From assembly GCA_003116975.1 (NCBI GenBank), contig BGKB01000048.1, forward strand, positions 86,001-150,000: a stretch of 64,000 nt of DNA. Reading direction: 5' to 3'. Each line of letters starts with the position of its first letter. The first letter of the stretch is position 1. The position numbers were made by a program, and so were the translations under genes. Under the pieces are notes generated by a model that did not search any database, was not told where the DNA came from, and worked only from the letters and a program-made list of their open reading frames with translations. This document shows, piece by piece, positions 34,173 to 46,100 of this stretch. This stretch comes from Aurantiochytrium sp. KH105. Lineage: Eukaryota; Sar; Bigyra; Thraustochytrida; Thraustochytriidae.

Positions 34173-34646
34173 CTTGTCGAGCGAGGACGTGAATATGCTC
34201 CCTCTCCTCCGACTGCTCCACGTGGGTTCTCTCCTTCCGGAGAGCAAGTGCAGACTCCGCAAAGAGCGAGCCCGGCGCCCTGCTCCGCGCCCTCGTCCCC
34301 TGCGCCACCAGCCAGCCGGACGGTCTTTGCGCGCGCCGCGAACCGGGACCTCGCGAGTGCGCCACAGCCAGTGCCGCCAGCCAGCCCGTCAGCGAGCGCT
34401 ATGGCACGTGAGCGAACCTTGACACGCCACCGCCTCTTTTTTGGCTTCTTCTTCTTTTTCCATCATCATGCCTTCGGCCGATTGCCCTGGCCTTCTGGAG
34501 AAGACAGACTCGAAAGACTCGGCACCGACGCTCGGGCGTGGACAGCGCCAGCGCGACCGTGGGCCCGCGCTTCCTCGATAGCTATTTCTCGCTGATAGGG
34601 GGTCTCGGACGCCTTGCTCGAGCCGAAAAGGGAAAGAGTAAACGCC
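34173..34646. other. Shared divergent promoter region
   Basis: This lies between the start codons of the helicase (minus) and the DIX-ELMO gene (plus). Both frames stay open into it but contain no ATG. It probably works as a bidirectional promoter. Confidence 0.5.
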
Positions 34647-36242
34647 ATGATCGTGCTGTACGAGGTTAACTCGGCGCTTGACCCCGTGGAGGGCGAGCTT
34701 GCCCAGGGCCGGCGCGAGGTCGCCGCCTTTAGATACGAAGGCACCGATCTGACGCTCAGGGCGCTTCGAAAGAGCTTCCCCGAGCGCGGCGAGTTTCATT
34801 TTCGCGCCAAGGTCAGGATCCCAGGCGCCGCAAGCACCGCGTTTGCGTGGCAAGATCTTGTTCGTGATGACCAGGAGATACCGCGAAGCCCGGACGGTGG
34901 GCCGCCCCACATCCGCGCGCTGCCCATCAATTACGCTGATGATGACCAGGAACCTGAGCTCTTTCAAGGTCAAGACGTCGTCGAAGCTAGAGATACCTTT
35001 GACTTTTATGAAACAGCCAACGCCAGCGCCTTGGAAACAGGCGCTGGCCACGCGGGCGACGACTACGACTTCCTTGACAGTGGCAGTCGACAAGAGGCGC
35101 TAGAATCATCCGCTCCGCCGCCAAAGCCACAAGAACCATCACAAGCAGCACCGCCACCGGTATCGATGCGTGTAACCTCATCTTTTGACGGCGGAAGCAA
35201 TGCTGACGCTTCCGCGCCTGCCGCAGATGACGAATTTGACGCTTTCTTTGCTGGGACAAGCTCTTCTGCACAGCCATCCGGGGCAGATCCCTTTAGCGCG
35301 TCCTCAGGAGGGGAATCTTCCGAAGGCGATGACAGTTCATCGTCATCTGAAGACTCGTCAGAATCCTCCTCCGATGAGGACAACGATAATACGCGGCGCA
35401 GGCAGAACTCCAGCAGCCAAGCAAGTCGCCATCACGGCCATAGACACCAACGTCATCAAGCGCGCCAACATGAACAACATCAAGACCAAGGCGCCCATTC
35501 GCAGACGCATGCAAGAGCTGGGTCGGGCGATCGCGGCTATTTTGGTGGTTTTGCCAGCAGCAGCAGTGCCGCTGCCCTCGGTAGCAGTACGTTTAGCTTT
35601 TTGAAAAAGTCTGCCCAGGCAGCCGCCATGTCGTGGTCGAGCGGCAAGGAGGGCACGCCAACGACGCAGCAAAAGGGCGCTCTCGAAAACCTCGCGCGCA
35701 AACTCCGAGAAACTTTTGACAGCGAGAACCGTGAGCATATTGATTTGCTCCAGACGAGCTGGAAATCATGTTTCCCTAAGCAGCGCTTTCAACGAGCCGG
35801 CCCGCAATGGCGCCTTTTGGGCTTTGCCAAGGAAGATCCTTCACGCGACCGTGCATTTCTCTCCCGAAACGGCATGCTCGGCCTCTACTGTCTCGCGTAT
35901 CACCTCGAGCACAATCGGGGCGTCATCGATAACGCGCGATTGCCCGTGGCTCCCTCAGTCGGTCAGATCAACACTCACTTTGCTGACCAGTTTGGTTTGC
36001 GTAGCGGTGCTTTTCTCGGCGCGGAGCGACCTTACTGGCCGCTCTTTGATATGGGCGCTGGGGCCTACTATGAGCTCGTGTCTGTGACGCTGCGTCTCGC
36101 TGAGGCTGCGCGTCCAAGCGTGGATGACGACGGAGCGGCGTTAGGCCGCGGCTTGGAGCAGGTCTTTGCGATTCTGTCGCAGGGACCGCCCAACATTGGC
36201 GCCTTTTATGAGATCGCGAGGCGGAACAATGTCCCATTGTAG
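34647..36242 (+). CDS. DIX-ELMO domain fusion protein
   Basis: This encodes 531 residues from the ATG at 34647 (context AACGCCATGA). Residues 1-95 resemble a DIX domain: a short opening strand (MIVLYEV), then TLRALRKSF, then GEFHFRAKV followed by FAWQDLVRDDQEIP, matching the Dishevelled/Axin pattern that forms head-to-tail polymers. A disordered region rich in S, D, E, H and Q spans about 100-335. The C-terminal part (about 345-520) resembles an ELMO/CED-12 domain, with WRLLGFAKEDPSRDR and then NGMLGLYCLAYHLEHN. ELMO proteins regulate Rac or Arf GTPases. The pairing suggests a polymerising scaffold that localises GTPase regulation. Both assignments are by motif reading. The last 160 bp of the gene is repeated downstream. 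Confidence 0.8.
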   Translation: MIVLYEVNSALDPVEGELAQGRREVAAFRYEGTDLTLRALRKSFPERGEFHFRAKVRIPGAASTAFAWQDLVRDDQEIPRSPDGGPPHIRALPINYADDDQEPELFQGQDVVEARDTFDFYETANASALETGAGHAGDDYDFLDSGSRQEALESSAPPPKPQEPSQAAPPPVSMRVTSSFDGGSNADASAPAADDEFDAFFAGTSSSAQPSGADPFSASSGGESSEGDDSSSSSEDSSESSSDEDNDNTRRRQNSSSQASRHHGHRHQRHQARQHEQHQDQGAHSQTHARAGSGDRGYFGGFASSSSAAALGSSTFSFLKKSAQAAAMSWSSGKEGTPTTQQKGALENLARKLRETFDSENREHIDLLQTSWKSCFPKQRFQRAGPQWRLLGFAKEDPSRDRAFLSRNGMLGLYCLAYHLEHNRGVIDNARLPVAPSVGQINTHFADQFGLRSGAFLGAERPYWPLFDMGAGAYYELVSVTLRLAEAARPSVDDDGAALGRGLEQVFAILSQGPPNIGAFYEIARRNNVPL

Positions 36243-37018
36243 TTCCTTTCTGAAGTGCAGATGTAGTTCGTGCTCGTGACGCTGCGTCTCGCTGACGCTG
36301 CGCGTCCTAGCGTGGACGACGACGGCGCTGCTTTGGGCCGCGCGGTCTGGAGCAGGTCTTTGCGATTCTGTTGCAGGGACCGCCCAACATTGGCGCCTTT
36401 TATGAGATCGCGAGACGGAACAATGTCTCCTATTGTAGTTCCTTTCTGAAGCCCAGATGTAGTTCGTGCTCGTGACGCTGCGTCTCGCTGAGGCTGCGCG
36501 TTCTAGCGTGGACGACGACGGCGCTGCTTTGGGACGCGACTGTGGAACAGGTTTTTGCGATTCCATCGTCGGGACCGCCCAACATTGACGCCTTTTATGA
36601 ATTTGCAAGGCGTAACACTGTCCCATTGTAGTACTGAAGTGCAGATGTAGTCGATTTCGTGACGCTGCGTCTCGCTGACGCTGCGCGTCCTAGCGTGGAC
36701 GGCGACGGCGCTGCTTTGGGCCGCGCGATCTGGAGCAGGTCTTTGCGATTCCGTCGTCGGGACCGCCCAACATTAACGCCTTTTATGAGATCGCAAGGCG
36801 TAACACTGTCCCATTGTAGTACTGAAGTGCAGATGTAGTTCGTGCTCGTGACGCTGCGTCTCGCTGAGGCTGCGCGTTCTAGCGTGGACGACGACGGCGC
36901 TGCTTTGGGCCGCAACCGTGGAACAGGTCTTTGCGATTCCGTCGCAGGGACCGCCCAACATTGACGCCTTTTATGAGATCGCAAGGCGTAACACTGTCCC
37001 ATTGTGATTTCGAAGCGT
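36084..37018. repeat. Tandem array of the DIX-ELMO 3' end, about five copies
   Basis: A unit of about 187-196 bp starts at GTGACGCTGCGTCTCGCTGA and runs through the gene's stop codon and about 30 bp of 3' flank. Copy 1 is the true 3' coding end. Copies 2-5 begin at 36276, 36472, 36659 and 36848. Each ends near CCCATTGTAG or CCCATTGTGA. The extra copies carry substitutions and small indels that break the ELMO frame, so they are non-coding echoes. Copies 3-5 share variants (GCAAGGCGTAACACTGTCC) absent from copies 1 and 2, so they were probably amplified together. Antisense frames of 161 and 235 codons across the array are artefacts. Confidence 0.95.
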
Positions 37019-37392
37019 AGTTGTGCTACTCTTTGTTCTTTTCTTTTACGATTCGTAATCATCCTCCCTTCCGGCAAACGCAGACGATGAAAACTACTGT
37101 CTACACCGCCGGACGCATAAAATGTGAACTGTCGACGCGTTGATTCCATTCTCTCTTTCATCTCTTGCAAAATAGCAAAGACACAGAGATTTAACCTGCA
37201 CAAAAGGAGGTCGAGATGGAGAAAGGAAGACAATTGGGAATGACTTGGAGCATTCTGCCGACCTGTGAGAACAAGATAATTGCCATCAGGAAAGTCTTTC
37301 AATCAATTGTTCAATTGTTCAATCGTTCAATTGTTAGCACGTTTGTTTGTTCAATCGCTCTTTCGACCGATCGACCGACCGTTCGCGCATGC
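37019..37392. other. Spacer after the repeat array
   Basis: This AT-richer spacer lies between the repeat array and the RNase T2 stop codon. It contains a short CAATTGTT-type direct repeat near 37303-37335. I see no gene. Confidence 0.5.
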
Positions 37393-38462
37393 TCAGAGCT
37401 CGCACTGGCCCACCTTGGGGATGCGGATTCGACCGTGGCACTTGCCAGAGTCGCAGTTGTTGCGAAAACCGCGCATAATGTAGTCAGGGCAGTCAATCTG
37501 CTGGCCAACCTTTTCCACGCCATGGCGCTTCTCAGACTTGTCCCAGCACGAAGTGATCTCCTCGAGCACACACTTGTCCGAGACCTTGATGCCCACTTCG
37601 CGCACATAGGCTCGGCGAAGGTCTGTCGAGGTAACCTCTCCGCCAATATTCTGTGAAATTACTTCTGGCGTTCCCTGCTGGGTCTTGGGCATCGCGAGCA
37701 TCGTGCGCAGTGCCTCTTCGAAATATAGTTTGGGTGGCATGCCGCTGCACGTGCCGTGCTTTCTCCATTCGTGGCGGCCCAGGCCTCCATGGTAATTGGG
37801 CGCCATCTTGAGCGCGAGCGGCGGGATCACAGCCTTGTCGTACTTCATGGCCACTTCGCAGTCGGCTGGGTACCGGCCATCGGCCCGCTTCTTAAAGTAC
37901 GCTGGCCACAGGCCGTGCAGCATCAGCTTTGACCCGGACCATGCCTCCTCCACGGTGGCACATCGTTCCCTGTCATGTTGACGACGATGATTGCCCCCAA
38001 AGGATATGCGATGCAAAATGTGTGCAAGGCGCAATGTGATGCAGGATGCGGCGGTCGCAACGCGTTCGTTCGTTAGTCAGCGCACGAATCTTCCCCGACG
38101 GTCGGTTGATCCTTCTCGGCAAATGGTTGGTCTCGCCCGAGCAGCGATGGTCCCGCGAGCGTGTCTCTTTTTGTGTCGAAGAAGGAGAAGAAAAGAGGTG
38201 AACCGGCCATCGAATGAGAATCTTTCGCGCGCAGGTAGGTATATGTAATAACGCGCGTGTACCAGCGCTCTCCGGCCGGCCCATACGCCCTCAAGCCTCC
38301 TCCCTCCTCGTTCTTAGCCCGCTTGCCCGCCCGCTCTCCCACGCGCCCGCTTGCCCGCGCCCTGACTTACGGCTTGAGGCAGCAAAAGTGGGCCGCCCAC
38401 GACTGCGCCAAGAGGTAAAAGTCGAAGTCCCCCGGCACGCTCGGCGCCTCGCCGCCGCCCAT
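37393..38462 (-). CDS. RNase T2 family ribonuclease, two exons
   Basis: This protein of about 222 residues is encoded by exon 1 (38462-38371) and exon 2 (37969-37393). RNase T2 enzymes cleave single-stranded RNA through 2',3'-cyclic phosphates. Exon 1 carries the N-terminal family motif FYLLAQSWAAHFC. Exon 2 carries LMLHGLWP (CAS I, His49) and HEWRKHGTC (CAS II, His97, Glu98, His102). Joining the exons restores the correct frame across codon 31 (Pro). The ATG at 38462 has an in-frame stop 12 bases upstream. There is no signal peptide at this start, which is odd for a family that is usually secreted or lysosomal. A further upstream exon is possible. Without the intron, the N-terminal SWxxxFC strand would be missing. 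Confidence 0.9.
37970..38370 (-). other. Spliceosomal intron of the RNase T2 gene
   Basis: The donor is GTAAGT at 38370-38365 and the acceptor is GACAG ending at 37970. A canonical branch site CTGACTAAC is at 38080-38072. No AG occurs between branch site and acceptor, as expected. The 401-bp intron contains in-frame stops, and the phase matches on both sides. This is the only well-supported intron in the window. Confidence 0.88.
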
Positions 38463-38936
38463 CTTGCGCGCCTAGCCCGCGCGCCCGCGCGCCCGCTCTC
38501 GTGCTCGTGCTCGTGCCGGTCGACGCCCTGCGCCTGCGAGCGATGCCGGTCTGCGCCGGAGCGACGGGTGGTCCTGGCCGCACATTGTGTCATTCAATCA
38601 TTCATACATTCCTCTTCACAGATCTTCCGCCTGCGCTGGGGTTCTGGGGCTCTGTTCAGGGCGGCGAGCTACACTGCGTCGTCGTCGTCGTCACCGTCGT
38701 CGTCGTCGTCGCTGCAGCTGGCGGGTGGGAGCGCCGTGCGCCCGGGATCGATCACATCGATGGACGGCTTCGCGGCTTCGCGGCTTCGCGGCGCAGCGCA
38801 AGGTCCGCGGCGTGAAAAGCGAGCCACTGTGAATAAAGTGCGTGTCGGTGCGTGCGAAAGGACGCGCGCGCGTCGAAGGTATGACTAAATCTCATGTACA
38901 GCCGTCCGTTCGTCCGCGCGGCCAACGGCCGTCCCG

Positions 38937-38968
<32 letters not shown>

Positions 38969-40118
38969 CGCAGCTGCAGGTCGAGCGAGGCCCGCGTCCC
39001 AGCCAATGGAGAGGCCCGCGCCATCAACCTCATCATTTGTTTTGGCAAAAGCAAAAAAAGAGAGAGACCCGAGAGAAGAAAGAGAAAGAACCAAAAAAAA
39101 GGCCCAACGGATAGGCCTGATCATCACTTAAGGCGGCCGCCGGTCTTACCTGCTTTCCCATCATAACCCTAACCACCCTTTTTAAGCACGCAACTTCCTT
39201 GGGCACCTTAACCGAGCATCGAAAGGGGCTGGCCCCGGACCGCCGGTTCTTGCGCGATCCGCACGGAGGTGTGCAACCATCGCATGGTGCAGCGGAGCGC
39301 AGGGGCGCTCGTACAGGACCGCGCGCGGCGCAGACAAGTCGAGCGCGAAGCTGCTACCAAACACAGCGCAACATAACAAACAAACATACGACCGCACCGG
39401 CATAACACCATAAGCAGGCACGAGAAGGCGCCCGAGTGGCCCCGCCTGCCCCGCGCCCACGCGCCCGCCTGCCCGCCCGCTCGCCCGCGCCTCGAGCCCG
39501 GGCCGGCGCGCGGCGGCGGCCGCCTCCCCGCACGCGCGCGGCGAGCTCTGCGCGCGCGGCGTAGTGCGCGCGCGCGAGCTCTGCGCGCGAGGGCGCGTGC
39601 GTGTCTTGGTGTGCGGTTTTGAATCGAGCTCGCTCGCTCATCCATCCATCCATCCATCCATCCATCCGCGCCTTCGTTCCCCGCCGCGCTCGCTCATCCC
39701 CGCGCCCCGCCCGCGCGCCTCGCGCCGCCCGCGCGCCTCGCGCCGCGCGCGGCCGCCCGCGCGCCCCGCCGCCCGCGCCTGCGCGGCCCCGGCCGCGGCC
39801 GAACGGTCGGAGGAGGCGGCGACCGGCGCGAGGCTGAAAGCAAAGGGCCGAAGAGGGGGAGAAGAAGAAGCAGCAGCAGCAGGGCAGCAACGAGGCCGAG
39901 CAGGGCGCCGCGGGCGTGCCCTGCGCGACGCCTCCGACCCCGGCGCGGAGCCCTAGCCCGCGAGGCGCGCTCCGAGCGGGCGGCTGCCCGGGACCAGCAC
40001 AGCGAGAGGGCGCGAGGATCTCGAAAGGCGCTTGCCAGGGCTGCAGGGGCGCGCTCCTCGGCACTTGCGTCGGCACGGAGGAGTGGGAGCTGGAGCGGAG
40101 GCAGATTCTGTGCGCGAA
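38463..40118. other. GC-rich divergent intergenic region
   Basis: This 1.66-kb stretch separates the RNase T2 start (minus) and the receptor-kinase start (plus). It has a GCCT tetramer run near 38937-38970, a CATC run near 39639-39668 and very GC-rich DNA around 39430-39800. Frames on both strands are compositional artefacts. A short CCCTAACC stretch near 39167 is too short to be a telomeric repeat. Confidence 0.5.
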
Positions 40119-43100
40119 ATGTGTCAGCAGCAGCAGCAGCAGCGGTGGCGGCGACGACGACGACCCAGGTCTAAACGAGCAGGATCGCGCCGTGAAATAT
40201 CGGTGTTCACAACAATCCTGGCGCTGGCATGTCTCGGCGCATTCACAATCTGTTGGGGATCTCTAGGCACCGCGCAAGCCCAAACGACGGCGCCGACGCT
40301 GGCGCCGACGCTGGAGACGACGCTCTCGCCCTCGCTTGCTACGACAGAATCTCCTAGCTTCACATTTGCCCCATCGGCCGCGCCAACGCGCGAGCCCACA
40401 GCCGCCCCGGAGGCAGATTGTACCGCCCTCAGTATCGACTCGGGAAATTCGCGCTACGATACCTATTTGGCTTTCTATGAGGTCAACAATTTTGATCTCA
40501 CAGACTATTATCCGGGAAACTGGACGAGAGCCTCTGGAATTTGTGACACTTCAATCGACCCGACTGCCTATGGCCTCCAAAAAAAGCGAGATCGATGTTT
40601 TTCTTCACCCATTCCGAGCTTTACAGGAAGCTTGAACATCACTGGCATGAATCGAACTATCAGCGGCTTCTTTAACTTTTCAGACTTTGAATACGGGTTT
40701 TGCATTGTGAAACCAAGCAGCGATATGATCAACTCAACAGAGGTGCCCGTGGGCCGCTGTGTTTGCAGGCCAATTCCCATTACCCTTCCCACGGATGCCC
40801 CGACATCGAAACCGACCAGCGCGGCGCCCACGCCCGAACCCACAATAAGCATGGCACCGACCACGCGCCCAACACCATTCCCCTCGATGGCGCCCACACC
40901 AGAGCCCACTCGCCAAAGATTCCCCGGCGTCATTCTTCGTAACGTTAAGGTGGATTTCATGACAATGGTAGAGTTTCTGGCGGATTTCGAAACACCCACT
41001 TCGAACCCCACTTTTTCTCCTACACCAAACCCGACGCCCGAACCGACACTTAATCCCACCGCGAAACCCACCGCACGGCCAACAACAGCTACGCCCACGT
41101 TAATGCCCACGAGCCAACCCACAGTTCAACCTACATCGTTACCCACCTCGTCATCAGACACACTGGGCCCGACCACCGCTTCATCGCTGCAACCAACAAC
41201 CTCACCATCTGAAGTCGCCACAGAAGTCTCGCGCGCACCCTCTGTCGACAGCGCACGTAAGTCAACGGCATTTCTTCGATCCGGGAGATCGCTCGCCGTC
41301 GCCCGGAAATTTCCGGGCGCAAGTGTCCAAGGTCGTGTTGGTAGCGCCTTCCCCCTACAGGTAGGATCAAGGTTACGAAGGAGCTTGCAGCGGGAGACGG
41401 ATCTGGAAAAGGCTGCAATCATCGACATGATTCCCTTTGAAATTTACATTCGTTGCTTTTTCGCTCGAATCCTTGGAACTCGTGTCGAAAATGGAGAGAC
41501 CTTTGACGTAGGCATCTCACTCAGCAATGACACCCTGCTTCTCGACTTTATGCCAATGTTAGAGTATGACTTCACCTGTATGACAGAGTTGGATGCCTCG
41601 GGCACGCGCGAGTGTTCAGTGGATGTGGGCATGCGCGACTTTAGTAAAGAGGCCTTCACTTCCGAGCCCACAGTCTTTCCAACTTTTACTCCGACTGTTG
41701 CTCCGACTTTGGCGCCGACGAATGCGTCCCTTGCCCCGACCTTGGGACCCGGAGTCACAGGGGCCCCTTCTGACACGGAGCGCAGTCCAACTTATGCGCC
41801 TACTCTTCAGCCGACGCCTTCTCCTACACTCGCGCCGACGCTCGCACCGACTGCAATCCCGACAGCCTCGCCGCTATCAACCAACTCTACGACAAACTTT
41901 ACCTTGGCGCCCTCTTCAGCACCCACATCAAACGAGACAATCGTTCCAACGGTGGCTCCGTCAGGGACGTCGAGCGGGCCCGCCCCGGCTCCCACGCCAA
42001 CTTCGCCCCCCAGTAACAACGACTACTCGTTGCAGCTCGTGCTCGAGGATTTATTTGCAGCTCAGTCGTCCGTTGAGGGCTACGGTCTTGACATTTTCTA
42101 TTCACTCTTTTACACGGGCCATTGGAACATGTCTTCGTCGAATATCGTAAACGAGCCAAGCTACATCTTGGTGGATGATGCAGACGATGTTACTGTTGTT
42201 TATTCTGCAGACCCGGAAGATGACGAGCGCCTCTCATGGACAATCGGCGAGTGCCCCATGCTAACCACTGAAGCCTATCGTGCTGCATTGGCCGCTGCCA
42301 GAGACAATGACGAAACCTCTGCAGGGGAGCGAGCCGGTATCGCCATCGGGAGTATAGTTGGCGGTTTAGCCATCTTCATTTTGATCGTTTTTGCCCTGCT
42401 TCGGCGGAGGCGAAAACGTGCATACAAGCAGCGAAGTCGCGGACCGCATGGTGGCTTATCCCGTGCGACCTCAAGTCGCGGAGGATACGAAAGCTCCATG
42501 CCAAAGGTTCGCGACATGTTCAAGGACCTGGAGATCGACGGCACACAGCTCACTCTCGGTACAATTATTGGCCATGGCGCGAACGGCCGCATCTTTCGGG
42601 GTACCTACTGTGGCTCTGAGGTCGCTGTAAAGGAACTTTTCCCCGAGTACACGGCCGGGGGCCCCGAGTTGGACTTGGAGGCTCCGGATGGAGATGCTGC
42701 ATGGGATCCTCGCAACCAAATTTGGCGCGAGGTGCGCAATCTGCGACTCTTACGTCATCCCAACGTAATTCAGCTCTATGGCTGCTCGCAGACCAAAAGC
42801 GACGACTCATCCGAGTGGCGCTTCCTTGTCATCATGGAGCTGGGGGCTTGCAGTCTTCGCGACCTCCTTAACGACGAGGTCGCCCCGGGGTATCTGCCCT
42901 TTACTTTGTCGGACTTTGATTATACGCGCAAGCTCGTCTTCATGAGGGAGGTCTGCGCGGGCCTCGCCTACATTCACGCCTGTCAACTGATTCACTTTGA
43001 CATCAAGCCAGAGAACATTCTCATCAACAGAGTTGGCCAGGCCAAAATTTGCGACCTTGGCATCGCCAAGCTTTACGCGGGCCCCAATAAGACCATCAAC

Positions 43101-46100
43101 ATGACTCTGTCCACCATGGGCGGCACACCGCCGTACATGGCTCCCGAGCTCCTGCGTGGTGTGATGGACGAGGTCGGCGTTGCCGTCGATGTTTATGCCT
43201 TTGGCATGGTGCTTTGGCAAGTCTTCCACCCAGAAGAGACACCGCACCCACAGCTTTGGAGTGTGGCCAAACTCTTTCACGAGGTAATGATATGCGGCTA
43301 CCGTCCAGACATTGACGAACATGTCCCAGAAGGCGTTGTCGATATCATCACGCGATGCTGGGACGCCGACTCGCGCAACAGGCCTGCCCTCTCTTCACTG
43401 CTCGCCGAATTTGAGAGACTTATTGGCCCCATTGCCCAAAGCACCTCGTCGCCTCGACGATCGCGCTACATGTCGAACGAGGACATTGGGGTTCTTCAGG
43501 TTGGGGAGAAGGCGCTCATTTGGGAGCACGCCCAACGTCGCTTTGTGCCTTGCATCGTTGAGGCGCTCGCCACGGACCAAGACCTCGAAGCTCTTCGCTA
43601 CACGGTGCTCATGGACGAAAAGGAGTACATGCGCGGCGAAGAGGCGCGTGAGCAAGTCGTCGTTGAGTACATTGGACCCGACGAGGGGGACGATGATGAC
43701 GAGGAAAACTCTTTGGACGCAGGCGCTCGCAGGGACCAGTCCGGCGACTTTGAAGATGAAGGGGGTGATCAGGCGCCCCAATCTGGCGTGCCGAGCCACG
43801 GCGATGGCGAGACTGATCCTTTTCCCCTTTGGGTTCTTCGCCGAGAGGACGTTCCACAGTCGTTTTGTCGTGCGATCGATCCGGATACTCCTTATGACTG
43901 GGTGTCGAGATTTCAAAGTCTCTCGAGACTCGCAGCGATGCACTTTCGTCAGGTGCTGCAGTATAACGATGCTGTCTTTCGAACGACAGCCAACACGATG
44001 GCGCAAGCAGCCGCAAATCCGCGACTCGCAGGGCCCGATCTTTCCTTGGATTTCGAGGACGAACTCAAAGTTTCGGCTGAACAGAAGAACTGGCTGGAAA
44101 CCTCGTTTGTTGCGTACAAGGATGGAAGCGACCGCAAAGGCAGCAGCGTCGCGGTGGCCCCGGCATCCACCTCTTCGACTCCCAAAAGCACTTCCGAGGC
44201 CGGGGAGGTGGACATGTTTGAGAATGACAGAATGACGGTTGTCAAATTTGCCGATCTCATCAAGCTTGGGCCGTTTATCCGCTACCATCGCTGCTCGGCG
44301 GCGCTGCATCTGCCGACCTTTGTCCTCGTGGCCGTCAAGGAGGTACCCGTTGGGAACCTGGACACAGCACAGATTGCCGTGGAACAGATCCTGTCGCAGT
44401 GGAGATCATTGTGTGGATTGTGTCAGCCCGAATTCGCTCCCGGGGCTCTTTCGTATGGCGAGGCGCGCATCGCGGCTCGCGAGTTTAGTGCCTGCCCGGA
44501 GCTGGCTAATCTGTACGGATGCTATTTCGACACTTCCGAGCAGACAGTCTCTCTCCTCGTCGAGTACATGGACGGCGGGAGCCTGCAGGACGTGCTGCTG
44601 TCGGAGCACACGCCGCCTTACGATGATGACGCCGACGGCGGAGATGGTCTTGCGCCGTTGCGCGATTCTTTCCGGAGCGCGCAAGACTTGAACGAACACG
44701 GTACACTGAGCTCGGGAGTCGACGCGACTGCTGAAACGAGCGAGCCTGTGGAGTCTCCGTTGGACGGGGGGGCTCACGCGCGGCACAAGCGGGAGGCATC
44801 GCAACAATTTGAGGAGGTCGATGAGCTCGTGGCGCACTTTGGAGGCCAGCCCGATATGATGGTGGGCCCGTGCGCTCTGTGCGACGAGCGTCTACTCTTG
44901 ACCATTGCTCGCCGTGTCATGCGCGCGCTCGAGTTTTTGCATGAACAAGGATGCATCCACGGCGAAGTCAAGCCTTCCAATGTGCTCTTGAGCATGCGTG
45001 GCGGCATCAAGTTGGGCGGTTATGCAATGAATGGTGCTTGGAGGGATCACGAGGATGTGGAAGGTGTCACCTCTGTGACGTTGGCATATGCCTCGCCGGA
45101 GCAACTGCAGGGAATTCCAACGACGTCCGCGACAGACGTATGGGGTCTGATGATGACTTTGCTGACCGCCGCCCTCGGGCGCCACCCGTTCTGGTACATG
45201 GTTCGCAACGGACGCAGCCGCGATGCGATTGTCCCGGACCTGCTCAAAGCCTTTTCCAAGTATTCCCCTCTACATCTCCCTGAAGAGACCCCGTTCCCTG
45301 CACCTTCAATGTTTCCTTATCCGTACGAGGCGTCCTGCCAGTTTTCTGCCGAGTTTTCTGACTTCATCTCGCAAGGGCTGCGTTTTGAGCCAGAGGACCG
45401 GCCAACGATTGACGAACTTTTGCGCCACCCTTGGATGCGCCGAGACATTCCTGTCCCGCCTTCTCTTGCAGAGACGGAGAGGACCCTGCTCGATTCAGAG
45501 GAGCGCTTTGTTGACGAGATTCTTGAGGAGGTCATTCGCAGACTTTTGCAGCGCGTCTCTGTTAATCTGGAGTCGCGCCAATTTCTTCAACGTCACCCGA
45601 AGGCGAGCGAGACTCGTCTAGTTCTGCGCTCAGCAAGTATTGCGCGCCTCGCCTCGCAAATGGGAAAGGCCGACGAGGATGTGAAAAACTCCTTCATCTA
45701 CGTCGCCTCTGAGGCCGAGATTCGAACCCGACGTGCTGTAGACACGTCCGGCGGCACCGAATTGGAAATGTGGTTGCAAAATCAGGCACGTGAAGTGGCC
45801 GCAAGTCCTCCACAAGAACTGCCACCGCGGCCCATCAGTTTGACCCAGGACTCTGGACAGCAGCCGCCGCTTCACGACGTCCCGCAGGACCAGCTCCCCC
45901 CAAAGGAACTCCCTCCAAAGTCGTGGAAGGTCCGAAAGTACGAGGCATCGTTCACCTTTCGAAGTACTGACGGCGAGGATGAGAATGACGCGAACAGCGA
46001 CTTTAAAGCTAGTCTGGCTGAAGCGCAGTCAGAGGCCCGAGAAGTTTCTGAAGACGCCATCTTTGATCAGGAGAAAGCCGACGAAAGTGAAGAAGATACA

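Noticed and set aside
36141-37302. Minus-strand frames of 161 and 235 codons with internal repeats, resembling a repeat protein
   Set aside because: They are antisense readings of the tandemly repeated 3' end of the DIX-ELMO gene.
39164-39178. CCCTAACC-like sequence suggesting an internal telomeric repeat
   Set aside because: Fewer than two units are present, which is expected by chance.
40124-42019. Antisense frames rich in VGAxVG repeats opposite the receptor ectodomain
   Set aside because: They are complements of the PT-stalk repeats, and the sense gene is well supported.
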